Origin: Chromobotia macracanthus
Taxonomy: Eukaryota > Chordata > Actinopteri > Cypriniformes > Botiidae
NCBI GenBank assembly: GCA_036877525.1
Contig: JAZGTH010000048.1
Span: 310,001-374,000, forward strand
Direction: 5' to 3'
Length of the DNA: 64,000 nucleotides
A model generated the notes under the pieces. The model was given only the letters and a program-made list of their open reading frames with translations. It was not told the origin of the DNA and ran no database searches. The translations under genes and the position numbers were made by a program. Shown in pieces: positions 25,836-39,090 of the stretch (position 1 is its first letter; every line of letters begins with the position of its first letter).

Positions 25836-27568
25836 TTGAAGATGTAGTTTAAAGTCTAAATTTTCTCACAATATTTAGATTTTCATAGTTTTCTACAAAC
25901 TGTGTAAGCCTATCATCAGCTGCTGCAGCATCAATGTTTCACAACGTTAAGTTTATAATAATGACTTATAATTTGAGCTGCTGGGTCAGATTTAGTCAGA
26001 AAATGTCAGTTTGACTTCAGCATACATAAATATTAGTACATAAAGTAACCTGCAATTTTTATGTTTCAAAAAGAGATGGGGATAGAGAGGAAAAAGTTAG
26101 ACCACAACTTTAAATGAAACAAAGTATCAAACCAAATTGAGCTGTACTTTGCCATCCTAGGCAGATGGCACTGTTGCTAAACAAAAGAAAAATGCTATCT
26201 GCAGGCTCCAGTTTTTACTTTCAGTGTTACTTACATGGCCAGTGTTTACCTTGATGCATATTCTGTCTATGGCTGTGCAATGCTGACTTTTGTGCTTGGC
26301 CATAGCCAACAGAAATTCTTCTCAGTGTGTGTTCTCACGTAACTGTTACTGAGAGCAGATTGCTTCACGTGAACAGAAATCGTTACTTTATTCAAAAACG
26401 GATTCAAAAGATTAAAAAAAAATGTTTGATATAGATTGAGCTTTACATATTTGAAATAACCAGGTTTAATGTAAAGTCCTGTCTAATAATGATGTTGAGC
26501 CCAAAATAAACTTGCATGGTAATAAGAATAAAACAGTCTTTAGCAGATCCAGCACGACACAGAAATGCACACTGTAAAAATGTTTGTTAAACAAAAAAAC
26601 TGAAAGAAATGTAATAGTGCACGGTAAAGACCCGTTAATTGGCTCACACAAATAAACCTTCACTGGTGAGAAACTGTAACAAGTTTAACAAGACATTACA
26701 TTTAATTTAATAGTAAAATAAAGTAACATACTTTTTTGAAAGTAAAAGGTATGAATTACTGTATATGTACTGTCTTCTGTGTAAATCTCTATATTTAACA
26801 TGACACACTTTTACGGTTATCTATTGTTAAAACTACGCTTTTATAAGTTAAAAAACCAAGTCACTGTAAAATTTACAATGAGAAACATTAAAAGATGTTC
26901 CCATTATTCCCTACGTGACTCTTTACATTTGATGATGTTTTGTTTAAATTATTGTTTTGTATTTGTGTGTATGACACTGTGCACCATTTTTATACAAGTA
27001 CTGGCATATTGGAAAGACCACTTTTGATTAACTTTTATTCATCATGTGGCTGTCCATTTAACCACTTGTGTTAAAGTGCATATTATGGTACAAAGCAGAT
27101 TTGTATTACCAGTTATGATGTATGTCAGTTAATGAAATGCACAGTTTTTTGTAATCAGAACAAATTTATTTATAAGGTTTGCGTGACTGGAACACCACAT
27201 GTGCAGATTCATACACAATTTACACAGGTAATCCTCTCCAAGCAGAGATTCAGTTGAATAAATGTGTTTGAGCCACACATGATTCATAATCGTCGTTCAT
27301 TGAACTTTAATGTGCTTGTCTTGATACTCAAGAAAACATATAGTTTGGAGTTTTAATTTTATTATAGATTACAGAGATTTTTACATTTAAATATATCTTA
27401 AAGGTCATCTGAAAGGCATATCAATTTATCAGCTACAGTATATCACTGTATTCTTATGGTTTATTCGGACCCTCGGGTTTGATATAATCTTTTTGATGTG
27501 CATACAGTTCTTTTGAACCTTTTCTGTTTAACGGTAACTGATTTTAAATCTTTTATATAACTGATTCA

Positions 27569-27572
<4 letters not shown>
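25836..27572. other. Non-genic stretch, nothing recognised
   Basis: AT-rich sequence. Short open frames at 26,466-26,663 (minus) and 26,800-27,027 (plus) have no recognisable content, and no repeat family was identified. Confidence 0.5.
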
Positions 27573-27629
<57 letters not shown>

Positions 27630-27681
27630 ATATATATATTAACACACACACACACACAGATATACATATATATATATATAA
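27573..27681. repeat. Microsatellites (TA)n, (CA)n, (TA)n
   Basis: About 27 TA units run from 27,573 to 27,627. A short interrupted TA tract, a CA tract (about 27,643-27,658) and another TA tract ending near 27,681 follow. Confidence 0.95.
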
Positions 27682-30600
27682 ATTTAGGAATTTGCAAATT
27701 AACTATATCCATCCAGTGACATACTTTTCATAATTGTTTTTTATTGTTAATTATTTTTAATTGTCATTAAATACTTTCCTATTTCCATTCATATTCCTTT
27801 GTCAGGCAACAGTATGTTTAGTACTGGAAACATGTCACCATGCCCTATAAACCGGAGGTTTGTTTGCTCCCATACAAATAATCCCTTCTGAATACAGTTC
27901 CGCTGTAAAGCAAACTATTCATATGGCACCATCCTTCCTTCTCACTTGCGGCAAGACTGACATGAGGGAACACGTCCCATTAGCCACCTACACTTACTCT
28001 TCTTGTCATGGATAAACTAGTTACGCACCACCTCCAATGCTTCCTCAAACAATGGCACTTAGCAGGCACATTCTTTTCTATTCATATATTCTGTAGCCTC
28101 ATAACAAACTGTACATGTCTTCATTCTCTCCATAATCACATGGGTGAAATCATTACTCAATCAGGAGGCTTCCCATTCTTGGATTCTGGACAGCTGGACT
28201 TCCTCTGGGCTGCTTGGGCAAACTTTAAACAAGTCCTGTCATATCATGGCTTAAGTCCTTTCACTTATCACACGCCTTCCCTCACACTGTCACGGTTGTT
28301 GAAACTGAGAGTGGAGCCAGACACTGTTGCCAGTAAAGTCAAAAGATTCTCCAGAGAGTAGGAGGACATTATAATTGAGCTGCAGTAAGGCTGAGCAGAA
28401 ATTTGATATTTTCTGTAACACTATCTCCAGAGATATAAGATTGTGACCATTAGGAGAGACAAATAAACATAAAGATCATAAAGATAAAATAACCAAATTA
28501 ACATAGCCAAAAATTAAAGCCAGGAAAAGAGGTGAAATGAACTACATTATATATGCAACTGTAATGTCAGTCAGTTGAAATCAGTGGAATCAAAGCTACC
28601 CTGGGAGGTAGCTGACTCTCAGCTCTCAATGCTGCTGTCCAACCTTTAAAGTAGGCACACATGTGAAACATATCCACATGCTTCATAGAAACCAAAGGCC
28701 TGTTTTGACTCAGACCGATCCCACCACTGCAAAGTAACTTTCCTCAGGATTACTAAAGCTGTGGCCTGATGGAGAGAAAAATGCAAGCATGTATGAGCAG
28801 GCTTTCTGACCCTCACAGATTTCTGGGTACACACAGGTGTGGTGATACAGGAAACTAACAGGAGACAAACAAAAGATTCAAATTCAACTGCAAGACATAA
28901 AAACATCAACATTTAGCAAACAATTTAAAGACAGCTTTAAATGTGATTGTTTTGTTTTAAACCTGATAAAGATTTTAAATAACAACAATACAACCTCTCC
29001 CCTCTTTCACATAGAACAGTGCTTACAGAAACAGAATTATGAATTATTTTTAATACTTTTGTTAGTAGTTAACTACTCCCTTTTCTAGCCAGTAACATTG
29101 CAAACAATGCAACAATGAAAGGCATGTACAATTCAAACAGGATGATGACGGCAGCCATATTCTAAAACACCATACAGTTATGATTATGAGGATGGGAAAT
29201 GATCAAGAGCTTGTTCTTTGTGGACACTTCCTGCTTTTCCCCATACTGAAGCTTGTTTGCTTCGAGTGCTACCCTTATCAGGCCTATCTATGAGAACTGG
29301 CTGAGCCTGGTTAGTGACAGTAGGATCAAATACAGTTTGGAGGTAGATAAAAGCAGTGCTGTTTAAAAAAAGAATGGCAGCAGTAAAGTGGCCTCATAGG
29401 AAGGCCACATTCTACTTCTAGCACAATGGAAACATTCTTCAGCCCTGGGGACAGAATAATATTACCCTTCTCAAGTGGGTGGCACAGGAAAAGAGAAAGC
29501 CTCAAGGGAGTTACCCAAAACTCTCCAGGTTTATTTACAGTCGTCCAACTGCTGACATACAGCTGGCACCCATGGTACCTAGGTAATGGGCCATGACTTG
29601 GAAATCTATTCTCAACACACTTCGAAAGTGTGGCTGCCTCAGTCAAGAAACTGAATGAGCAGCCCCTGTGTTACAATATAAGTTATGTATTCTTTTAAAC
29701 GGTTTGATGGATTTATTAATGACTTTTTATCTTTGGTTGATTTAGAGTGTTATGAGTTCTACAGCTATACAAGTGATTCTTAGTCTGTATGCATAGTGCT
29801 GCTCAACTAATTTAGCAAAATCAATCTTAAGATATTCAGAAGTGAAAATGGCAGTTTAGGTTATCGTTTAGGCGATTACCCCTAAATTTGCAGGCACATC
29901 ACATTGTTTCTATAATATATAAAGCATCTACTTTACTAAATGGCTGTGTAATAATTCACTCCTTTACAATAAATGTACTGTATGTTTAACATGTATCTAT
30001 GTAGGTCTAAATCAGGGTGTAGCCATCAAATGTATTAGGGTGAATAGTTTATTGCAAGACAAAATGTGACTAATCAGTTGACACAAAATTGGACATACAC
30101 CATACTTGAAGAAATATACAACACATAAACAAAAAATGTGTGTGAAAAGTGATACCACCATTGTGTAAATTATAGTGAGTATATGAGAAAATTGGACAAT
30201 CTTTACTATATATATTTACTTTGTTTCATTGTCAGTTAAACAGCATCATTCTATATTGTGAGCACCCTTTCCCATTTAAAAAAACATGATGTCCAAACCA
30301 TGATGTCCACTTACTTTTTCCTTGTTTCCCACCTTTTAGACAGAGGTGTAAGGGAACTTCCAGTGTGTGAAACTGTCTAATAATGCGTTCTGCCCCATAG
30401 TGATTAACAGAGGCTGTGTATACCCAGAAGAAATCTGCTTGTGTTTCACACTCAATGTTGATAATGAATGTAATGATCTAAAGCTGCTTCTATTTCTCCC
30501 AGAAATAGAGACATATGCAAGCACAAGGGGAGGAGGGCTGCTGTGTATTTTAATTTTTTCTTCACCATTATACAGAGATTCAGACTGTTTAACACAATTT

Positions 30601-33292
30601 GAAACTATGCCATATGTAAAAAAAGACCTTTTTTGACTAGATTCCTCATGCACTACAACACATCAACATTAGCACCCAACATCATACTCGCAATTTTATT
30701 CTGTTTGTGACTCTCAAACAACAGTGTGAACAAAATAATAGAATTTATGGAAATTTGGGGGAAATATGTGAAATATGTGTTTGGGTAACACATCAGAGCC
30801 ACAAGAGCAATAGCTCTGCCTGAAAATACAAGGGGCAAAATAGCAGTGATGGTTTCCATTACAAAGACCTTGGGTGAAAGAGAGGCCTGCTGCTTTAGAG
30901 GACTATTCACGATAGGTAAATTCCTCACAGACTGGGCTGCTTTAATTTAGGCCCTACCTGAAAAGGGTGGAGGGACAAAGTCTTGTTTAATGTGACAGGC
31001 AATGGCCATTCGTATTCCTCCCAAAGCTAAGCATGTTACATCTGCCAACATGACATAGCCCCTTTATTTTCCAACAAACTCTTCTGACTTGTTAAGGTAA
31101 CAGTACATTCACTAATTACTGTGGGGCCGGGGTTTTCAAAGTATGGGGCACACCTCTCCAGCGTGCCAGTGGATCATTTTCTCCTGTGTTGGTAGGCTGC
31201 ATCATTCAGAGAAACACAAAAAGCCTGATGGGCTGATATCTGTCTGTAACACACTACATGGACAACAAAGAAAATGAAAGCAATTTGGATAAAACAAGTT
31301 ATATAAACAACACTGACAGAGAAATATGTTTCTTGAAGAGGGAGAATAATGCGATGACACTGGTCCAAAATAATGCAATACAAACTTTTAAAGCGACTGC
31401 TATCTTGTCACAGACAGCAGGGGTTCAGCTGTGCACTGCAAACACTGCCAGTGTGAAAGCACAATGGGTGCGCGCCTCAAGTGTTGTGTCTACGTGGTGC
31501 TGGGGCACTGCTGATGTGTGCTGTGTGAAAAGGCATTATGTAGTGCAACAGTGCAAAGACTGCTCTCTTGTATAAAAATACAGCTTGTTGCATCTGAGTG
31601 TTGAGTTTTATAATGTGAGACTCTAGCAATTCACAGACTCAAACTTAAATACGGTTACTTAAATAGTAAATACGGTTATCAATCCAAAACACTGACAGTC
31701 TAAACGTTGCCAAATGCACATCACTCACTAAGATAGGTATTTAGGCATACTAATTAACAGAAGAGATATTTACATCTTTGTTTATAGTTCTTTCCCCACA
31801 TCTTATGGCGATTTTGACTGGGAAGGACAGTATTTATGTTCAGTCATTTTACATGGAATAAGCATGTTTCTGCATTGTTTTAGCATTGCTTCCAATATTT
31901 TTAATATATTTCTATACAAAATATTTTTAACAATTTCCAATTATTATTTTAAAACGTGATAAAGAAATGATAAGTTATTAACCAATTGTCTGACAATTGC
32001 TGGTTGGGTGTGTATGTATGTGGGGGGTTGTCATTTTGTATGTTAGCTCAAAAGGGAGACCCACTCAGTTAAGTGCATTGCCAGAAGCCTAAACTTTCTC
32101 ATCACCAGCAACAACAAATCCCTGCCTGACCCTTCCTGATATACGTACTGAAGATAGACTACAAGAGGAGCCATAGAGAAAGACAACAATATGAAAAAAA
32201 AAATGTGAGGCTCCATGACTCTGCCAGCAGAGCAGTGGTCTGGCTTATACTTTAGCTGCAGAATCTAATTCAGAGTGAAGGTATGTCTCCCGAGAACAGA
32301 TTTTTTAAAACTTTCTTTGAACTTCTCCTTTAACTCTGAAAGTCACCACTATGAACCTGTGCTCAAGAATTATCTAACCTTAGGGCTCATAGTCTCCCCC
32401 ATAAACTGCGTATCATAAAATGCCTTGTTCAATTGGCCCATATCAATTGACTAAGAGGCATAAAATGGCTGCATTTCCATTTCTGTCGCACATTGTTTTG
32501 TCTTGCAATATTTATTTAGATGTAAAACAGCCAGCAAAAATGCTATATCCTGCCAGTGTATGCCATTTTAGGAGGAAACTGGCTTGAAAAGATTGAAATC
32601 TACGGAATGCATCAGATAGTGTTACTTATTGCAGTTGGGGTGACATCACCCACTCTCCAAGAGTTTAACATCAAAGTTGGCCATCCTGAAAGTTACACAT
32701 CTTATATTTCAACACCCCCTGGATTGGGTCTGTATGATGTTTTAGAGATTGCACTGATTATTGTATTATTGTAGGCAATCACAAACACTGTACTGCATAG
32801 TATTGCATCTAAAGACATTTTGGAAGGTGCACACCCCAGAATCCATAAAGGACATACCAAAACATCCTTGATACCTTATCAATTCACTTCCATTCAGCCT
32901 TCATCAAAAGAAATTAAAAAGTGAACATTTTCCAAACAAATACAGAAGATTGGAAGGGCAGGAACCAAGGGGAGGAAACTGTTTATGTGGGAGAGTTCTG
33001 AGAACTATGATTAGAGGTATGAGAAATATGGGTTAACTATGATTGAAAGAACAGGGTGTGGAGTACATTGTGCATTGAATTGCCATCACATTATTCACTG
33101 TGGTTATACAGAGAAACCATGACCACATGAAAATAATATTTTAAACCAATAAAGATTTTTTTGTATTATCTCATTTTCTTTTAAAGTTTAATTTTTGTTG
33201 TTTATTTGTTTGATTTTTTTTACACAAGAAGACAAAAAGCCCCAACAACATTGCTTAACATATGGGCTAAGGAAGAATGAAAGTCTGAGCTG
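27682..33292. other. Non-genic stretch, no supported gene
   Basis: Open frames of 88-117 codons occur at 28,008-28,361, 28,646-28,912, 29,326-29,646, 30,336-30,653, 30,653-30,928 and 31,258-31,575. None shows a motif, splice context or family resemblance I recognise. 'ggttttcaaagtatggggc' at about 31,132 faintly recalls a hAT-type terminus, but no partner was found. Confidence 0.45.
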
Positions 33293-33297
33293 ACTAG

Positions 33298-33971
33298 TGT
33301 TATGATGGAGGCTCCCGTACCGCCTCCTCCAGTCCACCAGAGGGAGCCTTCCCCTGAGTATTAGGTTGTTTCGGACTACAACTCCCGTAGGACCACATTT
33401 CTGGGACTGATCAACTGATTCCTGTTTGTGGCCTATTTAAACCCCAGACTCACATGTGCTCCTTGCGAAGTCTTGTTTTGCCCTGGCTCACACAACTGAG
33501 TGGTTTTCAGTGTTGTTTGGATTACCTGTTGCTGTTTGGATTACCTGTTGCTGTTTGAATTGTTATACCGTGTTTGATTCCCTGCCGCCTACCCTGATTC
33601 TGGATTGTTTATACCGTTTATATTTACAGTTTATACCGTTTATATGAGCACTTATTGTGTCTAGTTGCCTCTTCAGGTTGACTCGCTTGTTGTATTCTGC
33701 ACTTGTAAGTCGCTTTGGATAAAAGCGTATGCTAAATGAATAAATGTAAATGTAAAATGAATAAATGTTTATGATTCTCTGCTGCCTGCCCTGATTCTGA
33801 ATTGTTGATACCGTGTATGATTCTCTGCTGCCTGCCCCGACCCTTGCCTGTCCACCGTCTACAATCAACATAGCCCTGGACATTCCTGTTTACTGTTGTT
33901 AACCCTGCCTGTTCTTGTTGATCTTAATAAATGCTGCAAATGGATCCCACTGCCTCAGTCTCTCCGTTACA
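33298..33971 (+). mobile_element. Solo LTR (674 bp) with 5-bp target-site duplication
   Basis: The element begins TG ('tgttatgatggagg') and ends CA ('ctccgttaca'). It is flanked on both sides by the direct repeat ACTAG (33,293-33,297 and 33,972-33,976), the hallmark of integrase-mediated LTR insertion. A TATA-like 'tatttaa' lies at 33,434-33,440 and a polyadenylation signal AATAAA at 33,926-33,931. No internal retroelement genes or second LTR are present, so this is what remains after LTR-LTR recombination, or a very short non-autonomous element. The middle contains repeated 'ttgctgtttggattacctg' units and a nested insertion. Confidence 0.7.
33644..33766 (+). mobile_element. Short SINE with L2-type 3' tail nested in the solo LTR
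   Basis: A 123-bp insertion flanked by GTTTAT (33,638-33,643 and 33,767-33,772). It contains 'cgctttggataaaagcg' (33,711-33,727), which folds into a stem with a GGATA loop. That is the 3' signature recognised by the reverse transcriptase of L2-clade LINEs such as eel UnaL2. It ends in TAAATG/TGTAAA-type repeats. No tRNA-like head is visible, so it is 5'-truncated. Confidence 0.65.
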
Positions 33972-33976
33972 ACTAG

Positions 33977-35537
33977 TATGTAAAGTATATTATGTAATGT
34001 ATAGGCCAATGCAATTGTATCTAATGATTTCATTTTAAATACATCTGACGGAAAATATACAACTATAATATGTTATTATTAATTATTATTAATAATAATA
34101 TAATATTATGTGATAATTAAGTAATTATGTAAGGCAGATAGTTTACTGATCAGTGTTGGGTTTATTTGAGGGCACATATCATTAAACAACAAAACACCAT
34201 TTGATGTTTGTTTTCCCCTATTGTTCTTTGCTTCCCCTCATGTGGCACTGATACCCTGAATTTCACCCCCTTCCCTCTCACTCTCCCCCTCCCTCTAGGC
34301 ACAGATCAATAGAGCTCACATGACCTCATACATGTAACATACAGTGTGATGTCATTGAGTTTCCATTTTCATGTTTTGGTATCATTTTGAAGGTTATGGT
34401 GTGATGGGTAAACAGGTCTAATTTATATTATTATTGGATTTAGTGTTCTAAGGGCTTAAAAACTTAAATAATCTACACCCCTGGTTTGGGTGTGTCTTTC
34501 CCAGGACTTCCCTGGACTTTGTAGTGTTAACTATCCCAGTGGGGTGCCCCTTTAGGTCATGAGAACTCTATCAGACCAAATCTTGAATTGGCCATAGAAT
34601 TTATGACTATGTCTTATCTGTGTATGTAAGGTGGCTAGGCAAAAGACTTGAGGAAGCATTCTGTAACCAGAACTTCCCACACCATTGCTGTGTGTTCCAA
34701 CTGCCAGGTTCTGTAATGACTGTAATTGATTGATTTAAGTGTAACCTGCCTGGTAAAATAAATTGTTAGACTGGAGAAGACTCAGCATGATTAAAATGGG
34801 GAATATCTCAACACAAAGAGAAGGAAGCCTCAGCACCTTCAGGTTTTGTATATCACCTGACATAAAAAATTGCATGTAGCAGATTGAATAATTATTATTA
34901 AATTATGAGCAAGTAGGAGGTGGCAACAGCATGAGGTCCCTAATGAAAGAATAACAAAAAGTATTAGAATTCCAGAATAATTCCGAAACCAAATTATGGT
35001 CAGCATCAAATTGGAACCATTATTAATCTAAATTGATTAATATTTTTAACAGATTAAAATTTTCAACAGGGTCAATTCTATAAAAAAGCCACAGAAAGAC
35101 AGAACACGTTTTTCTACTAGTTGTCTAATGTCATAGTTGTATTTTAATCTTTGTGTATTTTGGATAAAAAAGGGTTTGACTGAACAAGTGCTTGTAATGT
35201 TCTCAGTTTTTTTATGATAATTCCATAGAGACTGTAAGCCATGTTCATGCTCTCTACATCTGTAACCTTGACTTGACTGTCACAAAGGTGACTTAGTAAA
35301 TTGCTTCATTTCTGTTTTCTCAAAAATTATCAGGCCATCGATATGCATATACTCTCTACTTGCCAATGACAAGCCAACTAGATTCTTTGTCATCTTCATT
35401 GAGATGTGTGATTACAGACAAGCAGGTAAATTGCCAGCCAGCATAGAGAGTTTTGCTAATGTGAGTGTTAAAGTTAAGAACTAAAGTAAATCATTGCATC
35501 ACAAAAAATTATTTTAACAATAACAATATTCTTTGTT
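33977..35537. other. Non-genic stretch, nothing recognised
   Basis: AT-rich sequence, including an ATTATTA/AATAATA low-complexity patch near 34,070-34,110. No exon or repeat family was identified. Confidence 0.5.
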
Positions 35538-35541
35538 TTAA

Positions 35542-35827
35542 AGGTAGGGTAGGCAATTTCGGATGAAATTGATCCAGAATGCTCTCTAAAGTCATGCCTT
35601 CAACCCATGACTACATACACAGCCTGATAGACAAGTACAATCCTATTATGTAATCCAATCACATCCTATTATGATTGGTCCTTGACATTTTATGTCCTGC
35701 ACATTCCAAAGAAGATATATATTTATATAAATGTATTTATATAAATATATAACTTATATAAACATTACTTAGCAATTGCTATCAACTAGCATAAAAAAGT
35801 TTCTGGACAAAATCATCTATCCTGCCT
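35542..35827. mobile_element. TTAA-flanked MITE (286 bp), piggyBac-like
   Basis: It is flanked on both sides by TTAA (35,538-35,541 and 35,828-35,831). The left end reads 'aggtagggtaggcaattt'. The reverse complement of the right end reads 'aggcaggatagatgattt'. No coding capacity. A TTAA target duplication is typical of piggyBac-type mobilisation. Confidence 0.65.
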
Positions 35828-35831
35828 TTAA

Positions 35832-37345
35832 GGCATAATTCATTTAATTGTTTAATCTACCATTAAAGTTACGAGTCAGGAATGCCATTTGGTACCTATT
35901 TTCAGCTCTCATTTGGGAATCAAAATGAAATGCCTATTAAATTGATTGAGCAACACCTGCAGTAAGCAGCATTTAACAGCACTGGAAGATTAAGTTATGT
36001 TTTACTATAACTAACATTCAGCCTTTGAAGAAAGTAAACATAATTATAAATAAAGAAGCCTCCTTAGCTGTTTTTAATGAGAAGGTAGGATAAGTTAGAA
36101 GACTTCAACATCAAATGCAGCAGTCTATTTTTGAACTCTGAACTTCATTCAAACCACATGTTTAGGGTTTGACTCACCAATCATTAATGTTGTTAGGCTG
36201 TTGCAAAAGTTGTTTTCCAATGTAAAAAAATCAATAAATAGAAAATCTGCAATCCAATGAAAGAAAGCGAGAAAAGGCTATTTTTTTTATTAATTTAGAT
36301 TTATGAGATTTATTAATAAGTTTAAGAAAGTTGCACTGTATTGTAGGTTACAGTATTCCACACAGTGTGCTCTGAGTTACACTTCATTGTGATGATCCTC
36401 AACAAACATACCACTGACTGTAAGTAACTTTGTACATGTCAATTTAATCTACTAACCCTAATCCCGAATTCCACCAACCCAAGTTACCTATAGTTAGTAC
36501 CACTGTCTCTTGAGGGACTATTGTGTTCAGTTTCTTGCACAGACTGATTGTTTCACTTTGTAAGACTTCAAAATATTGTCAAGAGCTGCAGGGATTCATT
36601 TTTTGTTGTCTGTATCTACCTTTTTAATCATAGACATGGTACCACAGACTTGCATTTTATGAATAAGGACAATGGTTTCAGCTAAAAGCTTGGGCAATTT
36701 CATAACGGAATTGCATTTGCAATTCACAATTTGGGATACAGTCCCAAAATTTAAAAATTTGCATAGAATTAAATAAACATGTATACAGTGATGTCAACAT
36801 TTATGCAAACACATGACATTCATGAATATTGCATTTAAATGTGTCATGCCATTATATGTGAAATTGCATGTAGTCCTAACTGTGGTCATTAATATGGGAA
36901 TCAATGCAACAAGAAACCATGGTTACTACACTTTATTGTAATAAAACCATGGTTAATTCATGTAAAGAATGGCATTATGAAATTTTTATAATGCCATCTC
37001 AATGTTCATGTCAGATAATGTGAAAGAGGATACAATTCAGTCTATAATTACAAAGAATATTATAAAGAAATTATAATTCATGACATTTATTAATTTAGCA
37101 GATAATTTTACCCAAACTAATTAACTATTACTCATTAATTATTAGTGGTATATTTAGAAGATGCAACACAGTAATAGTCCATCAAACCTCTATTTGATGT
37201 ACTATGTTTTCAGATATCAGTTAGACAGATTATAAATTTTTGAGCGTTTTTTTTCCTGGATTACATGCATTTGTTTACATAATTTACATAAGAGTTTACA
37301 TAAACTAAGCTCACTATGCCTTTTGTAGAGAGCATCAGTTTCCCT
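35832..37345. other. Non-genic stretch with one small inverted motif
   Basis: The only structure noticed is two copies of the palindrome 'aaccatggtta' at 36,914-36,955, which resemble the ends of a degraded cyprinid-type MITE. Otherwise AT-rich and featureless. Confidence 0.45.
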
Positions 37346-37484
37346 TTCTGAGGAACGGTGGTGTTGGGTGAACAAGACATAACTATTGACCAGCTCAACT
37401 TTCTACTGTCCCTCAACTTCACTGCTTGTCAAATTGGAGATATTCTGGGTGTCTCATGCTTAACAATTAAGAATTGGTTCAGGT
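37346..37484 (+). pseudogene. Exon-like fragment of a multi-copy integrase-type fish family
   Basis: The peptide from 37,358 ('DITIDQLNFLLSLNFTACQI', then 'GDILGVSCLTIKNWF') resembles the helix-turn-helix start of proteins present in many copies in fish genomes, in which an integrase-like core follows. The usual arginine-rich end of the helix is altered. Right after the similarity the sequence reads 'ttcag' then 'gtttga', which could be an old splice donor. The following codons are AT-rich and unrelated. The catalytic domain is absent, so this is at most a fragment. Family assignment is from memory of the motif. Confidence 0.45.
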
Positions 37485-37902
37485 TTGAAAAATACTTCAC
37501 TTTGGGTTTTAGTTATTACTACATACATTTATATTGCAGCCATAAATATTTAACGTTTAATCCTCTGAAAACCTATAGAATTAGTTATAAAACCTATAGT
37601 ATAGGAATAAAAACCTATACCAAACTTGTGTTTGCTCATTTGTTAAACATATTTACAGATATTATGAACTTCCATTAATGAACATGATAAATATAATTTA
37701 AATAACAAAACATTTCAAATATGTAAATTAAATGTTTTTAATGTTTTAAAAAAATTTCACTATCATTTTACGTTTGTTTATTTACTGTTGCCTGTACTTA
37801 TCTGGGCAATGTTGAGAATTTGTATTGCAGCATTATTGTTGCAGGTATTGTTTATCTCATTATGAATCATTTGTTGTTTGTTTTTCCAATATAGACAAAA
37901 CG

Positions 37903-38150
37903 TCTCAGGTTACGTATGTAACCCCATTCCATGAGAACACTCTTCAGGTGTGCCTGAGTCTGAACACATGTAAAATCAGGCCTATTTATAGGCAGGTCAA
38001 GGTCATGTGACTAGCATTACGCACCACAAAGACTTTAAAAGGTGCCTGCCAAATACATAATCAGATTCAGTCGGAAGGAAGGCATTGCAGGCAAGACAGA
38101 GGTGTGGCAAAGTGGGCCTCAGGGAACTGGGTTAAATACATAACCTGAGA
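37903..38150. mobile_element. Small element with 33-bp inverted ends (248 bp)
   Basis: The left end (37,903-37,935) starts 'tctcaggttacgtatgtaa'. The reverse complement of the right end (38,118-38,150) starts 'tctcaggttatgtatttaa'. The arms match over about 33 bp with some six differences. The adjoining 'attccctttcgagggaac' and 'gacgctatgggg' (38,152-38,200) are also familiar from dispersed fish repeats, so the full repeat may extend to about 38,220. Class not determined. Confidence 0.6.
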
Positions 38151-38220
38151 CATTCCCTTTCGAGGGAACTCGACGCTACGTCACGCTTGACGCTATGGGG
38201 TTGCCCACTACACCACAGTG

Positions 38221-39060
38221 AGGGAAGGCCTGCCCCTAGATGCTGTGAAACATTGGCACAAAAACATCAGGAGCAGACTTAGACTTGTCTACCCAGGAGG
38301 ATCTAAGCACCTGGAGTTGAATTCAAGTCTGTTTTTTGACATTACGTCGGTTAATATGATACAACTGCTTATATACATACAGAAAACAAGCAAAACACAC
38401 CCTACATACCAATGCAACTTTATAATTTTACTTCACAACATTTGTCAGATAGTTTTAGTTACTGTAATTATTTGAAAAGCCTGCTTGCTGCCATCTTTCT
38501 CTTCCTGTCAGAGGTTAAATGAGTTTCTATAAGGACTGCCCATTAAAAGAAAATCTTATGTATCTTCTCACTGAATATATTTTATAATAAAATGTTTTGG
38601 TGACTGCAGTTGGGTGCCTTATTTTTTTTATTATCTTTTTTTTAATATTTGGTTTATATTGACCAAATTTCAATATTCATTTGTTGTGCATGTTTTTGTG
38701 ATTGTCTTAACATGAGGATTTGAGTAATTATGACCATGGAAGGACAAGAAACATACTAATGTAGGCTATAAATACATTTGAATGCATTCTGTAAAACATT
38801 CTCTCCAAAATTAAACAGAAATGAACAATTAATGCTGTCTCCATGAAATTACCAGATAAAATGTAACTATAAACGTGTAATCGATGTGGTAAGCAATGCA
38901 CATGTTGCGTTAATATTTCTGCAAATAATCACTGTTGTTGGCTCTCCCACTCAAACCAGCTGATGGTGCAAATTTGTTTGGAAATATTGAGAACTACCAA
39001 ACCACGTGACTGCATGGTGGCAAGATCAAAGTGTGTCGCAGCCTACTTTTTCAATGGCTC
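38221..39060. other. Non-genic stretch, nothing recognised
   Basis: The open frame at 38,218-38,475 reads partly through repeat sequence and has no recognisable domain. The rest is AT-rich. Confidence 0.45.
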
Positions 39061-39062
39061 CG

Positions 39063-39090
39063 GTCGGCAGTAACTTTTGTTACTGCCGAC
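39063..39090. repeat. Perfect 12-bp hairpin with TTTT loop
   Basis: The arm 'gtcggcagtaac' (39,063-39,074) and its exact reverse complement (39,079-39,090) are separated by TTTT. Three further outer positions can pair if one G-U pair is allowed. The arms are richer in G+C than the surroundings. Confidence 0.85.

Noticed and set aside
30336..30653. Overlapping 105- and 89-codon frames on opposite strands
   Set aside because: Mutually overlapping, with no motif or splice support; typical chance frames.
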